A DNA stretch of 64,000 bases from Atopsyche davidsoni (GCA_022113835.1 JAILWY010000002.1:9526501-9590500); one strand, 5' to 3'; counted from the first letter of the stretch, positions 13,060-25,557 are shown. Program-made: numbers and translations. The notes: generated from the sequence alone by a model not told the origin.

Positions 13060-16000
13060 CTGCACTTAAACAATAAAGCTTAACTTACATCGGCCTCCCT
13101 GCAACTCCTCCCGCCTATTAGCGGAAAGTGCATTTTGACACCGTCTCTCCTAGACTTGGCTGCGTTTGTCGAAAATTTCGTTTTGCTTATTTCGAAGCAT
13201 TAGCAAAGTGCATGGCCATGCATCGGGACTCTGGAATATTAAATATTGAAGAGAATTTCCATATAAACTGATTATGTCTACACTTTATTCTGCGAACAGA
13301 TGACGTCCGAGCTCGCTCAGATGATCTGAGCACGAGGAGTCTATAGTAAAAGGCTGCGAGGCAAGAAGCAGGCAGACAAGCTGTAAAAACATTCAGAAGC
13401 TATATCTACTGTGTTCAGTTGTAAAACTCATATGTAGTAAAGTAATCATAAATAATTTTGATTGTTTTAAAATTCTTATTCGAAAAATATATATACGTTT
13501 AATACACCATTATGCTGTATCAAATACATATTTTTAAAATTATTCTATGTTCATACTCATGAGCAACGCGCTCCATGTATGGGACACAAGAGTCTATATT
13601 CGTGTTTATACTAAAGTTTACACGCATGTAAATTAAACAATATTTTATGTTGCTTTTGTCATTCGTATATGGGATGAAGCCTTGAGGATCAGGACATTCA
13701 TGCCCGTGGAGGAGGTCACACTCCACAGCATCGCAAAACGCAAGGACACAAGGCGCAGGTATCCACTCGCCTGGCGCCACGCTGCTGATGGAAGTCTCCG
13801 ATTACAGGACGAATCAATTGTCGATTCAAAGCTCGAAATGTGTCAGGAACTATCGGTCGCTCCATCTGTCATATAACCGCATGTTAAATTATGAGCAAAC
13901 AACCACTCTGTATACACGATGACTTCAAATTACTGCCTTCAATAAACTGACCTTTAAATTGTATTCTACAAATATATGAACACATTCAAATCATCTGTAA
14001 GATGATACGTATTTTGAATTAGTTTACGTAGTCTTGATAGCTTTTAAAGCTTCAAAAAAATATAGTATCGATCGTTTTACATTAAATTGCAATTTTAAGT
14101 TGACAAAGGCGAAACATCTGCATAAATCCAATAACGGGGAAACCTTATACAAGCATTACTCAATATCTTTTAGTAAATATATTATAGATATTTATTAATT
14201 TTATTACGTATTAATATAAATAATATATGCGCGCAAAGTCATATTGCGATTTCAATACCATTGCTGATTTTATTTCATTATTCTGTTTAACATATAAATA
14301 CGCGCTTTATAAACAAAATGACTTAAATTATGATGGTGTCACATATTCTAAGCCGCACTGTACATAAATCCTTCGTGTATTGTCACATTGTGAGTATGAG
14401 GGGATTTATACAAGGTGTACGTGATTCCACGTACTAATATGCCGTCTACCTGTAGATTTAATATACCGCTTGGTGTGTCATAGACTCGGTTTCGGTGGTT
14501 CGAATACAATACCGACACCCATGTGGTCCCCCATCAGGTGTGAGAAAATATCTATAAGTATGATAATTGGGCGATCAATTATAACCTGGGGGAAATGAAA
14601 TCTTCTCATGGGCTGATTGGAATATCAAGCAGGTGGGGTGATTGTAACAAACGGCCGATTTACCTGAATCGACTATGAGATGCATTATTTAAATTGACTT
14701 TATACGCTTTGTGTATAGTTTATTTATTATTAATCAACTGCTGGACGAAGGCCTTTCATTTCGTCTCCAAAATATTTCGATGGTTCTAAGTCCTTTTCGA
14801 TTTGATCACTGTAAAATGTATTTTGCAATATGCTATATATTATGCTATTTTATTATCAATTGGTTTTTATAAATATTTAAAACGGTTCACATAAATTGCT
14901 CATGGCTTTTGTGTACTTTGAATCTGAATCTGAAATATTATTGAGTTATTTTTTATAAAAATTGTGAAGCTATCGATAGAAATAAAAAAAATTAAAAACA
15001 ATAACATATTTGTAAAATAATGTGTTTCTTTTTGGAATAAAAACCAAGTGGAATTTAGATAAATTATGTATATGTATATATAATAAAATTAACACATATA
15101 AAGATAATTCAAAATGATTATGTTTTAAGACTTTATTTAAGTATTAATTTATATATTTAGAAATATTATTATGCTAGTATATTCAACATATACAAACAAC
15201 TGATGTCTGTAAAAGTACCCATCGAATTCCAGGAGTTGTATGGATGCCCTGGAATTTTCTTACCTCCCCCCCCCGGACAAGGTACCCTCACCCCCTCGGC
15301 TAATTACGGCGTGCATATTTTATTTATCATCATCATCAGTATTCAAGATGGCTGCCGTCTCACGCACGCGTGACGCTAATCGCCAAGAGGACTGCTTCTT
15401 CCTTAAGTACAAGTTGCGCTCAAAATAGAAAGGGAAAAAATCGACGTCAAATAAATAAGGACAGGAAATAATGCTTGGGAGTTTTATTTTATACATTTTA
15501 ATAAATATTCAAATATTTATTGAAATCATGCGTTGGTTTCACAAATAGTGCTACATTTGAATATAAAATCATTTTAAAAATTACTACAATTTTTTTTTCT
15601 CTATGTTGGCTAGCATCTTTTAAAATTATATTTTTTTAATTATTCATATGATACAAATATAATTTTATTAAAGATATGAAAAATATAAGAGTTAAAAAAA
15701 TTATTTCAAATCTTAATTCATTTGAGAAATAATTTTTATTTTAGTTTAAACACAATTGCACCGATATTTTTTTTCAATGCATATTAATGTTTTCTAAAAT
15801 TTAATATATGTTGAACGCCACTGCATTTTTTTAAAATTATTATTTTGAGAAAGCTAACGTCAATTGACGAGCACAGAAATGATAATGGAATTTAAAAATA
15901 TTACATTCGTCCTATAAATACATTTTATATTTTTAAATAAATAAAAAAATAAAAATTTGAAATAACAACAAAGCGCGCAGTTAATTTAATAATTAATGGA

Positions 16001-19000
16001 AAGTCAGCGCGTGAGTTTGTTTACTTTTATTTATTATGGATATCAACCCACGCACTAAAAACCCTTCTATGAAGAAATAATTCAATCAGTTTTTTTAAGC
16101 GTTACCTGACAGGTTAATGACGCATTTGTAAGGTAATATCGTGTCTCGCGCAATGTCCGTAAATTATACAAGCCATTAAAAAGAACAAAGGTTAGGTAAT
16201 ATTTATAGATTCGCATGAAAAGTAGGAAGTGCCATTCGAGCGATCGAATCTTTGCAAGTGGCGCGTATTTTATACGAGAAACATTAACTTCTGGCCGCTT
16301 GATCTACGTCCTATATCATTTCCACGTTTGGGTTGTTGTGATTGAAATTTACAATTTGTTTATGCAATAAATAAAAGTGTAATATATCTCAATTTCGACA
16401 ATCACGACGACACGCCGCTTCGTTCAAATTTAAATAACAATAAATAAATTCAAAATACGCACACAAATTAAAAACGGAAAACTCCAGGACGCATTAGCAA
16501 ACGCTGATATGTGCTATCTACATCTTCAAGTACTTCTCCTCGTAGTCTGTGCATTTTACATTAAACATTTAAGTATATGTATTTTATTTGACAATTTTTT
16601 TAAACAAAAACACTTGAAACTACAATTTTTGTAACATATTTTTCATTTCATTAAATTTCCACAGTGGGTATCTTTACATCTAAATAAACTTTTGATACTT
16701 TCAATATTAATCAAAGTCATTTTTTAAAACAGCTACATGTGTTATATACATCGCGTTTTTAACCGTGGTTTATGTAGACACGGTAAAGCGAAAAATCCTA
16801 GATATCACAGTTAGTATAAAGCTTATATTATAAAGAAAATGGTAATAAGGCTTTTCGTTAGTAGTATACTCTAAGCTACAGCCTAATAATAGCTTATGGG
16901 CTGCAAGAGAGAGACAGCGCTGGCCGCGCGCGCCCGAGCGAGAGGCGGCTGCCTCGTTGCGTATGAGCGTCATGCGCTCGTATTTAAATAATTTGAGTTT
17001 GCATAATCGAATGGCAATAGGAACGGGACGTCACGTGAGCGGCGCGGCCATGTGAACCGCCTGCGTTCCTAGAAGAGCTTCCCATGCGCCGGGTCCTGCC
17101 CCGCGCCCGAGCACCCCTGGACACCCACCAGAGGCTCCGAGATTCGAAACAAACTATAAAACATATATATTTTATTAAATTTATTGATTTCAACATTATT
17201 ATATTTTAATGAATACTTCAAAATATTATTAAAAATTAAAAAATTTTTTTTTTATAAAATTTCACTATTTTTATGAAAAATATGTGGAAATTTTTTTTAA
17301 CGCGCATATGTTTCCACATTCCAATAGTGTATCTGCGTGTACAGTACATACATAATTACATAATATAATGTATTATATCCGATACATTTTTGTTTTGCAG
17401 CGAAGCTTTGACAAAATGCAGCTATTAAGAGACAAGTCCAAATTTCCTTCACCTGCGTGCTTAAGACTCGATATTTTTGGTTCAAATAAGCAAAGTGTGT
17501 TTTTATTATAAACTATGATCCACTTGATTAAAATTATAGTTGTAGTTAGTAAGCTTCTTTTTTTTTTTTTTTTGTATTGTAATTATTTATTTTCGACGGC
17601 TTATCTGTGACGTATACCGGATTCGATTATCGCGGCTCGCAGTACGCGGCGGTGGAATTGAAATATCAACTCACGTCAGACGCTCTCCGGGTAGCTTTTT
17701 ACATTTTGGCCAGTCACCTCTCTCGCCTCTCTGATACGTTCTTTCACACACCCAAATTAGAGAGGAGTATCCGACTGCCAGGGCTGTCAGGCCGCGCCGC
17801 GGTGCCCCATCATTAGGCCGTCACGGAGGCTTTCCCCGCGGAACTCCACGATACCTCCTGTCGCCGTGCTCCTTTTTTTCGGTCAATGCAATCGATATAA
17901 TAGATCTCTGAATTCCTTTCAATTAGGCGGTGAAAAATCTTACCTACTAACGACGCCGGAGTGCTTCATTAGCGGGGAACAGGTGTGCTCTAGTTACTCG
18001 GGAAAATGTACTATCAGAGATCAAATTAATGTACACGGCGACTATTAGAGTTGGATTGTTCGCGATGGACGGGAGCGATACAGAGGCATAGATCACCCTG
18101 TATAAATGTCGTTTAGTAAAATGCATTCTAATTTATAATGAAACAAACGATCATATTTTATTATATACCATTGTGTAATTTGTAATTATGCAAGTACACA
18201 CTCTTGGCGCTCTGTAGTATTATAATTACTTGTGTTATTTTATTGCCGTTAATTTAATAGATATAATGCTCTATTTATTTAATGGTATATTAAATTATTT
18301 GCGCATTTAAAATTATCTGTGAAGGTATAAATTAGTCCTTATATACATGGAGTTGTATAAGTTAGATTCGCATTTATATACGATTTATTGTTTTTTTTTT
18401 TTAAATTGGATGCGTATTCTAGTAGTGCTTAGATGTTTCTGATAAAATCACACCAATATAAAGTTGCATTATTTAATCAATTCAAAGTAGAAAAAATATG
18501 TGTTATAAATTTAATATAAAAAATCAAACAAAAAATGTTTTAATTAAGTAAGAAGGTTGCCTTGCATATCTTTAAAAAAATAATATAAATTAATAGCTCA
18601 TATTTGCAAATCATTGTTGAACGTATTTCAAATTAATTTAACACATCATTAGATCAAAATCAATAAATAGATATTTCTAGAAAAAAATAGATGATTTGAG
18701 AAGGATGTTTTCCTGTAGAAGATATATGTATCTGAAAATGATAACATAACAATGAAAGCTCCCTTGCGCTCTTTCGTTACGAACAACACTTCTACGTGTA
18801 TAGTGTGTCTATAATCAATAGCCCTACACAATGGTCATAGATAATCGCCGCGGTACAATTTAGAGTTATACAAATAAACTCATTACTAGAGTGGAAACGT
18901 CCCTAATCGAAGCGCGGAAGAATTAAAAAGCACTATCAGCTGGTGGCGATCAGCTGATGCTATCTGAGGCGGCTCTCCTGTTGGCGAGGTGTTTTGAAGT

Positions 19001-19842
19001 CTTGAATTAGTAATGAGAATTCTTTCATTAAATGCCCATCAATGCACATCACTCGTTTCCAATTCATTTCTCTACATATTTGTAGGTCATTAGGTGCCGT
19101 TTCCTATTTATTTGAGTGTCTAATCGAATAAATGCTACACGAGTACAATGCAGGCCTCGCCGTATTATTCAAAATCGATAAAATTAAAACAAAATATTAA
19201 ATATAATAATTAAAGTTAGCTTTGAAAGCTCGGCGGAGTTCTGAGCGTTCAATCGGTGTGATCGAACCCGCATTCAATAGGCCGTGAACTTCGAGCGGCT
19301 GAGAGGCCGACCCGAAGTAAAAGCGAGTAGCGGCGCTCTTGCGAATGGACCTCAGCACAAAGGCCGCGAGGGAACTCCGCCACAGTGCCCGCAGAGTTCC
19401 AGGGCCTCCTCGGAGCATTATCTGTTCGGGAACAACCACGCGAAAGAACCATTAATCTACGTGACATTTCAGAATGCGGCCTGCTCCCGCCGCGGCGCGC
19501 ATCAGCTGATGGCCGCCTTCTTGAAATGCATGCGCGACCCGCGGCTGGCTTCTTTACACTGATAATTATTCTGATATAACCGGCAAACAATGCTTTTTGA
19601 AGATGTATGATCTTTTTAAAACATTCATCGTTTCATTTTAAAATTGTATCAAAATAATGTCTAAAGTAGAAATTGCGTATTCATAAACTTACCAGCAGCT
19701 TTAAAAGAACAGAATATTGATATGAACGCAAATTGATAATTTTTAATACAAAAGTGCCGAATTTACGTTATTTAGTTAACTTGTAGCTTTTAATGATAAA
19801 TTTCAAAAAAATTACTCTTTATCTGTTAAATACGTCAAATTT
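13060..19842. other. Intron stretch without recognised genes
   Basis: Mostly AT-rich, with GC-richer patches near 13680-13870, 16900-17110, 17600-17870 and 19220-19560. No exon, tRNA or repeat family that I can support. Confidence 0.55.
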
Positions 19843-20025
19843 AATATTTTAAATAATAAGTAAAATACTTACGGTGATTTTTTCACATAAAGATTTTTAT
19901 TGGTGCTCTGTTTGATAATGCCAACGGGAAAGGCTGGCGAAAGTGGTCACTGAAGTATTTTACTTACTATTTAAAATATTAAAATGGAATTCCACCAAGT
20001 ACTCTCTGTCAAAAATATTGAATTT
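19843..20025 (+). mobile_element. Short inverted-end element with hammerhead-like core (PLE-type, non-autonomous)
   Basis: Imperfect inverted arms lie at 19843-19877 and 19947-19980. Between them is GATAAT, a 4-bp stem GCCA/TGGC (19920-19923, 19935-19938) and GAAAG, matching the layout of the full PLE core. A tail starting AAAATGGAATTCCACCAAGT (19981) follows the right arm and is shared, nearly base for base, with the element at 56255-56488. No clear target duplication was found. Assignment to PLEs is inference from structure. Confidence 0.55.
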
Positions 20026-22821
20026 TTAAAGAAAATTTTAACATAGTTATATATCAATTTATGTCATCCTCGGCACACTTGTTTGATTTGTTATACTCTA
20101 CGCTTTAAAACAAATACTATATAAATAGCCAACTGGCTAGGAGATAACGATTATGAGTTAATATACCCTTGTGAGTACTTTTGACTTTCAAGACTGAACA
20201 AGCCCTCGAAATGCGAAAGCGCTTACAACTGAAAAACGACATTTTACCAATGTCAAATACGGAATAACTGACATTGAATTTATGCACGTTTTATATTTTC
20301 TTTCGTTCATCATCGGCACACTGTTCGATTTGTCATACTCTACGCATAAAAACAAATACGAATAGCCAATTGGCTAGGAGATTACAAACATATTTGTATG
20401 TGAGTACTTTCGCGTTTGAAAAGAGATTAAACACGGAACGATTGTAGTCTCCTAGTCGATCGGCTGTTGTTGATGGTTGATTATCTTCCGTGGCCGTGAT
20501 CTTCTTCGGCGATCGATGGGGTTCTCTCCGCCAGCCAGAGGGGGTGGGATGGGGTGCGATGACTTGCAGGCCGCCGCGCCCCCGACACCCCCGCGGGCAG
20601 TCTCCCCGAAAGGCATCACTCCGCCGGAGGGGAATATTTTTACCATTTTGTTTTTTAATGCACTGGCAACCTCTGCGTTTGTAATGTCGATAACCGGGGC
20701 CTCGCGCACTGCAACCCCTTGTCAATTGCCAAAAATCAATAGTTAATATAATATCAAATTTAAACTGTGTGAATGGTGCAATTTTTAGATCAGTGTCTGA
20801 TTAAAATAGAATTTAAAAAAAAGCTTATAAAGTCTAGAAATTAATTGTTCACGTTTCATGTTCCAACTTAGACGTTTGACATATACGGTATCTTTAGAGT
20901 TTCAATTTTTTAATTAAATAATAGTCCAACATTACATTTTTAAATATCATATTTTATAATGACACTCCAGCGTTGGTTATTGCTGTAATGTATTCGTTTG
21001 TAGAATTGCCAGTTGTGTAAAAGTTGGATGTGAAAATCATGTTTTATATGAGACCACCCCCTTCCCGCTGCTGCTCACTCCCTCCTCAGCCAACCAGGAA
21101 AAAATCTGCTGAATAATGGTATTTAAAAATGTTATTATTACCGCTATATACAGGGTGGGGCCCCGAGAGTAAAGAACTTGGGCGATCTCGTATCTAACGT
21201 GGAGTTCAAAGTATTTTTTTATTGATTGTGCCAATATCTTACGAATAACCTAGTGAAAATATTTTGCGATAACCAAATATTTCTTAAACCTTTTTTATAG
21301 TGCACAAATCGATTAAATACTTTTTAATATTTTATTCAGCCAAAAAATCAATATTTATTGCAAAATAATGAGTGTAAATATATTTATATATATTTATACA
21401 ATAAAATTAATACAATTTTGAAGATGCTATTACCAGAAGTAAAATTTTGAATAGGTATGAATTAGGTATGTACTATTGATTTTTTTTGTATGTAAATATT
21501 CTGTCATTCCATGACAGCTAACGACATAACATAATCAAAATTCAAATTTATTCACAAGTGGGAGACATCAATGAAACGATGAGTTTTTTGGGGATTTACA
21601 ATTATTTACACCCCACATTACAAACAGTGACTCGGCACAATACTCCCTTAGTGCTACCCTGCTCCACGTGGTCATCAAAACACAGGAACAACCACACGAG
21701 ACAAATAAAATAAAATTCAATTCTAACTTAAAACTTTTATCTATTAAGCACACAATTAAATTTAATACCAGAAAGGTATTCGTTTTATCAAAAAAAATCG
21801 TTTGACCCATTTTACAAATCGGTAATAACGTTTTATTTATAACGATAAAAAAAAACAATCATTTAAATTAAATAATAAATTTTTATTATTAGAAATCAAA
21901 TAGCAAATTTTTCACATCAGATTTTGAGGTGTTTAAAGGATTTGTTAATTATTTTTGGAATTTCAATTTCGCAAAATACCTCGGGGGGTACCTAATAGCA
22001 TCGCAGGTATTTATCAATTAACTGGTCTTGACAAAACTAGTTTTTTTATGTTTTATTTCCTTTACAGTTTGCTCAACCATTCACTGAGCTATCAAGTTTA
22101 TTGTCGCTCCACGGGAGCCCATTGATTAAATTTTAAATTATTACATTTTGAATCTCATTCATTCGCTTATTCGCGTATTTTAAATAAAATCAATATTTTC
22201 TACTTCGTACTATTGTAAGCAATTTAACGTTATTCAATGCCATAAAAGTTTTATTCATTAGATATATAATGCTTAGTAAATTGCGTAATATACTTAATTA
22301 TTGTATAAGAATGATGTTGATTGCATTGGACTCAATTTTTATGGTATAATTTATATGCTTTGCGGATATTAATTGGTTATATATTTATTTGGGGATATGC
22401 AGTACTGTATAGGTTTTAAAGGTATCATCAGTATAACAAAGGCTAGGAATGTTAATTTGTTAAAATATATTTAAGGGTAGGTAGTGCTGTTTAGCTGGCA
22501 GGGGCCGCAAGCCACCGGTGGAAGAGTCCACACGGTACGAGCAGATTCGTACCGCGGCGTCACCTCTACCACCCACCAATATCCACAACATAACAAGGGC
22601 TATTAAAGTTTACGACAAAATTTAACTCTCGTATACAGATCGTCCGAAACGAGGCTGTAAATATACAGGGCTATAGAAAAATGCGCCCATAAAAAATGCC
22701 AGCGTCTAAGCAAACGCGCGGCCCCGTAGCGCTGCGACCTGGCGGGGTTTTACCCTCCGAACACATGTTAGGTCGTAAAATAAGGAATAAAACGATCCGA
22801 ACAGGTATCGAAGGTATTGAG
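20026..22821. other. Intron stretch with a GC patch and a small foldback
   Basis: A GC-rich patch lies at 20470-20720. At 22533-22554 CGGTACGA and TCGTACCG form an 8-bp palindrome inside a GC-rich piece flanked by GGGTAGGTAGTG and its imperfect complement, possibly an old transposon fragment. Otherwise AT-rich with nothing recognised. Confidence 0.45.
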
Positions 22822-22834
22822 TAGGTATTAGGTA
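22822..22834. repeat. PLE target-site duplication, left copy
   Basis: TAGGTATTAGGTA is exactly repeated at 25545-25557, directly after the right-end tail. Thirteen bases is a plausible PLE duplication length. Confidence 0.75.
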
Positions 22835-22893
22835 ACAATAAAATAAAACCAAATGGTTTTGGAGACTACGTTTATTTTGCTTATAGCGAGAGC

Positions 22894-22920
22894 TCTTTCG
22901 CCGAACACGGCATCTTCAAG
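22894..22920 (-). ncRNA. Mirror copy of the hammerhead-like core in the left PLE arm
   Basis: This is the inverted duplicate of the core at 25417-25443, on the opposite strand, and shares its degenerate first half. Confidence 0.45.
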
Positions 22921-23152
22921 ACTGATTCTATATAGAAAACACGAGTTTATACATAACAAAATCAACAAAATTACATGAGTCATAGATATTACAAATTTAT
23001 GTGGAAAAAATTGCTTCTATTGGGTGCTGTGAAACCCCATTAAAATGACATTAACAGCAATAATTTTAATACTAAGTACTTAAATAAACTATTTTATGAT
23101 GATTCCTGGCTGTCCTGGCCGCCACCTGAAAGCAATTAGTTTGGAAGCAGAA

Positions 23153-23764
23153 TCACATTGTATTTTTAAAAATATTAAGAAGGGGAGAATTATGGTTGTT
23201 AAGTTGTTCATTGATCAAAGGGAATTCTAGATTTTGGTGCTTAATTATTTCTAATTGCTCCAAAATATTAAGTCTATAGCCTTTATTGGAAACATGAAGG
23301 AGACTTGGCTTATTATCAACATTTAACTTATGTTTACTGTCATTAAGATGTATTGCAAATTGTGAATCTAATTTATTATTTTTAAAAGAAGCCAGATGCT
23401 CTTTGTATCTTGTTGCAAAACTACGACCTGTTTGACCAATGTACATAGCTTTGCAGTCATCACACGTTAATTTGTAGACTCCACTCTTTTGGAAGGCATC
23501 AACTTTGTCCTTACTGTTTTTTAAAAGTATTCCTAAGTTGCTTCTATTCTTAAAGGCCATTTTAAATTCTGGTAATTGTTTGCAAATATCAAGTGAGATT
23601 TGACCAAAATATTCAATGCATCTAAACGGCTTCTCTTCGTCGCTACGGCTAACAGGGTATATCTGAATAGAGTTTTTTGCATGTGATTTTTTAATAAGGA
23701 TTTTATCAATAATATTATTTGGGTAACCATTACTTGCTGCAATTGATTTTATTATTTTTAATTC
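23153..23764 (-). pseudogene. Inverted copy of the PLE endonuclease C-terminus
   Basis: This minus-strand stretch encodes 203 residues, from ELKIIKS to the stop, identical to the end of the + strand RT/endonuclease ORF, including GVY, CDDC, YIG and the Arg/His region. Its frame happens to stay open upstream to 23932, but those extra 56 residues are only the antisense of the RT domain. It lacks RT and start codon, so it is a structural by-product of the inversion rather than a gene. Confidence 0.9.
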
Positions 23765-23765
23765 T

Positions 23766-25184
23766 AAATGTAAATTCGTAAATGTCCCGATCAGACCGGT
23801 TGTCTCTTTTAACCATACTCCAGCATCATTACTATCGAGTAAATTAAATATTCTGTTTAAAGATTTAACTAACTTTAAACCGAAGCATGGTGTCATAAAC
23901 TCATTAGACTTGGTGGATAAAATCAAGGACATACCTCTTCAAACGAACTATAAATTCATTTCATTAGATGTCACTAGCCTTTTTCCCAATATTCCTGTTA
24001 AGGAATCATTGGAAATTGTCCGTAATATTATGGAACAAAGTAAGCTGGGACCCATTGTAATAGATGAGATGTATCAGTTATTAGAAGCATGTTTAGACAC
24101 TAACTATTTTAAATTCAATGATACAATTTACCAGCAACTTGAAGGCCTTCCTATTGGAAGTAACCTAAGTCCATTGATAGCAGAATGCTTCATGGATGCG
24201 TTTGAAGAGAAGTTACTAAAATCAAGCTGGGATAAAAATATCATTTACTACTACAGGTATGTAGATGATATCTTGATTTGTTGGAGTGGAACAGAGAGAC
24301 AATTGGACAAATTTGTAAATTTTGCAAATTCTTTACATACGCGGATTAAATTCACACTAGAGAAAGAAGTTGATAAGAGTATAAATTTTTTAGATCTTTC
24401 AATTAAAAATGTAAATAACCGTCACCATTTTAGTGTATATCGTAAGCCGACATTCGCTGATACTACAATACATCATAAATCCATGCACCCCTGGTCACAT
24501 AAATTAGCAGCATACTATAGCATGGTACACCGGCTAGTTAAATTACCGCTAGAATTAGAAGCATTCAATGAAGAATTAAAAATAATAAAATCAATTGCAG
24601 CAAGTAATGGTTACCCAAATAATATTATTGATAAAATCCTTATTAAAAAATCACATGCAAAAAACTCTATTCAGATATACCCTGTTAGCCGTAGCGACGA
24701 AGAGAAGCCGTTTAGATGCATTGAATATTTTGGTCAAATCTCACTTGATATTTGCAAACAATTACCAGAATTTAAAATGGCCTTTAAGAATAGAAGCAAC
24801 TTAGGAATACTTTTAAAAAACAGTAAGGACAAAGTTGATGCCTTCCAAAAGAGTGGAGTCTACAAATTAACGTGTGATGACTGCAAAGCTATGTACATTG
24901 GTCAAACAGGTCGTAGTTTTGCAACAAGATACAAAGAGCATCTGGCTTCTTTTAAAAATAATAAATTAGATTCACAATTTGCAATACATCTTAATGACAG
25001 TAAACATAAGTTAAATGTTGATAATAAGCCAAGTCTCCTTCATGTTTCCAATAAAGGCTATAGACTTAATATTTTGGAGCAATTAGAAATAATTAAGCAC
25101 CAAAATCTAGAATTCCCTTTGATCAATGAACAACTTAACAACCATAATTCTCCCCTTCTTAATATTTTTAAAAATACAATGTGA
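23766..25184 (+). CDS. PLE reverse transcriptase / GIY-YIG endonuclease ORF, 5'-truncated
   Basis: The frame is open from the inversion junction to TGA at 25182-25184 (about 472 codons). The first unique residues, around VPIRPVV, fit the start of the RT core. Then come LDVTSLFPNIP (motif A, Asp at codon about 68), GLPIGSNLSPLIAECF (motif B), YRYVDD (catalytic motif C, about codons 163-168) and FTLEKE...INFLDL. The endonuclease near the C-terminus has GVY...YIG with the PLE-type CDDC insert, then the conserved GRSFATRYKEH. Together they would copy the element RNA primed from a nicked target. There is no ATG at the front; the first TTG is at 23910. The N-terminal domain is lost, so the ORF is a fragment although its catalytic residues are intact. 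Confidence 0.9.
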   Translation, partial: KCKFVNVPIRPVVSFNHTPASLLSSKLNILFKDLTNFKPKHGVINSLDLVDKIKDIPLQTNYKFISLDVTSLFPNIPVKESLEIVRNIMEQSKLGPIVIDEMYQLLEACLDTNYFKFNDTIYQQLEGLPIGSNLSPLIAECFMDAFEEKLLKSSWDKNIIYYYRYVDDILICWSGTERQLDKFVNFANSLHTRIKFTLEKEVDKSINFLDLSIKNVNNRHHFSVYRKPTFADTTIHHKSMHPWSHKLAAYYSMVHRLVKLPLELEAFNEELKIIKSIAASNGYPNNIIDKILIKKSHAKNSIQIYPVSRSDEEKPFRCIEYFGQISLDICKQLPEFKMAFKNRSNLGILLKNSKDKVDAFQKSGVYKLTCDDCKAMYIGQTGRSFATRYKEHLASFKNNKLDSQFAIHLNDSKHKLNVDNKPSLLHVSNKGYRLNILEQLEIIKHQNLEFPLINEQLNNHNSPLLNIFKNTM

Positions 25185-25504
25185 TTCTGCTTCCAAACTA
25201 ATTGCTTTCAGGTGGCGGCCAGGACAGCCAGGAATCATCATAAAATAGTTTATTTAAGTACTTAGTATTAAAATTATTGCTGTTAATGTCATTTTAATGG
25301 GGTTTCACAGCACCCAATAGAAGCAATTTTTTCCACATAAATTTGTAATATCTATGACTCATGTAATTTTGTTGATTTTGTTATGTATAAACTCGTGTTT
25401 TCTATATAGAATCAGTCTTGAAGATGCCGTGTTCGGCGAAAGAGCTCTCGCTATAAGCAAAATAAACGTAGTCTCCAAAACCATTTGGTTTTATTTTATT
25501 GTTA
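24573..25504 (+). repeat. Right arm of the 932-bp PLE inverted repeat (3' coding end plus 3' UTR)
   Basis: It contains the last 203 codons, the stop, and about 320 bp of 3' non-coding sequence ending in the short palindrome AAAACCATTTGGTTTT (25477-25492) and a T-rich end. This corresponds to the PLE pseudo-LTR side. Confidence 0.95.
25417..25443 (+). ncRNA. Hammerhead-ribozyme-like core in the PLE 3' end
   Basis: The sequence CTTGAAGAT is followed by a 4-bp stem GCCG (25426-25429) / CGGC (25434-25437) and GAAA (25438-25441). This resembles the CUGAUGA-stem II-GAAA core that PLEs are known to carry in their terminal repeats, with changes in the first half. Activity is doubtful: the first half is degenerate and there is one base more than the minimal core before stem II. 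Confidence 0.45.
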
Positions 25505-25544
25505 TAAAATGGAGTATTACAAAATAAATACCAGTTCCATTAAT

Positions 25545-25557
25545 TAGGTATTAGGTA
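25545..25557. repeat. PLE target-site duplication, right copy
   Basis: Exact match to 22822-22834. It fixes the right end of the element at 25544, after a 40-bp one-sided tail that begins TAAAATGGAG. Confidence 0.75.

Larger units (their letters stand above)
22833..23764 (-). repeat. Left arm of the 932-bp PLE inverted repeat
   Basis: The arm mirrors 24573-25504: arm ends and stop codons all satisfy the same coordinate sum (48337), so the arms have the same length with no net indel. The encoded protein is identical in both. The arms are separated by 808 bp of single-copy RT sequence. The outermost 2 bases (TA) overlap the target duplication. Confidence 0.95.
22835..25544 (+). mobile_element. 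Penelope-like retroelement (PLE), 5'-truncated, with inverted 3'-end copy
   Basis: The element encodes a PLE-type reverse transcriptase with a C-terminal GIY-YIG endonuclease on the + strand. Its left side is an inverted copy (to 23764) of its right end (24573-25504). A 40-bp tail (25505-25544) occurs only on the right. The 13-bp direct repeat TAGGTATTAGGTA flanks it at 22822-22834 and 25545-25557 and looks like the target-site duplication. Intact reading frames, arms without net indels and a clear duplication suggest a recent insertion. The N-terminal part of the normal PLE ORF is missing, so this copy is probably not autonomous. PLEs are known for partial, inverted and tandem arrangements with pseudo-LTRs. 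Confidence 0.9.

Noticed and set aside
13520..13876. Overlapping frames of 86 (-) and 64 (+) codons in a GC-richer patch
   Set aside because: No domain recognised in either strand and no splice sites at sensible positions.
23765..23932. Extra 56 residues at the front of the minus-strand PLE endonuclease frame
   Set aside because: They are the antisense of the RT domain, whose + strand frame contains recognisable RT motifs. The overlap is accidental.
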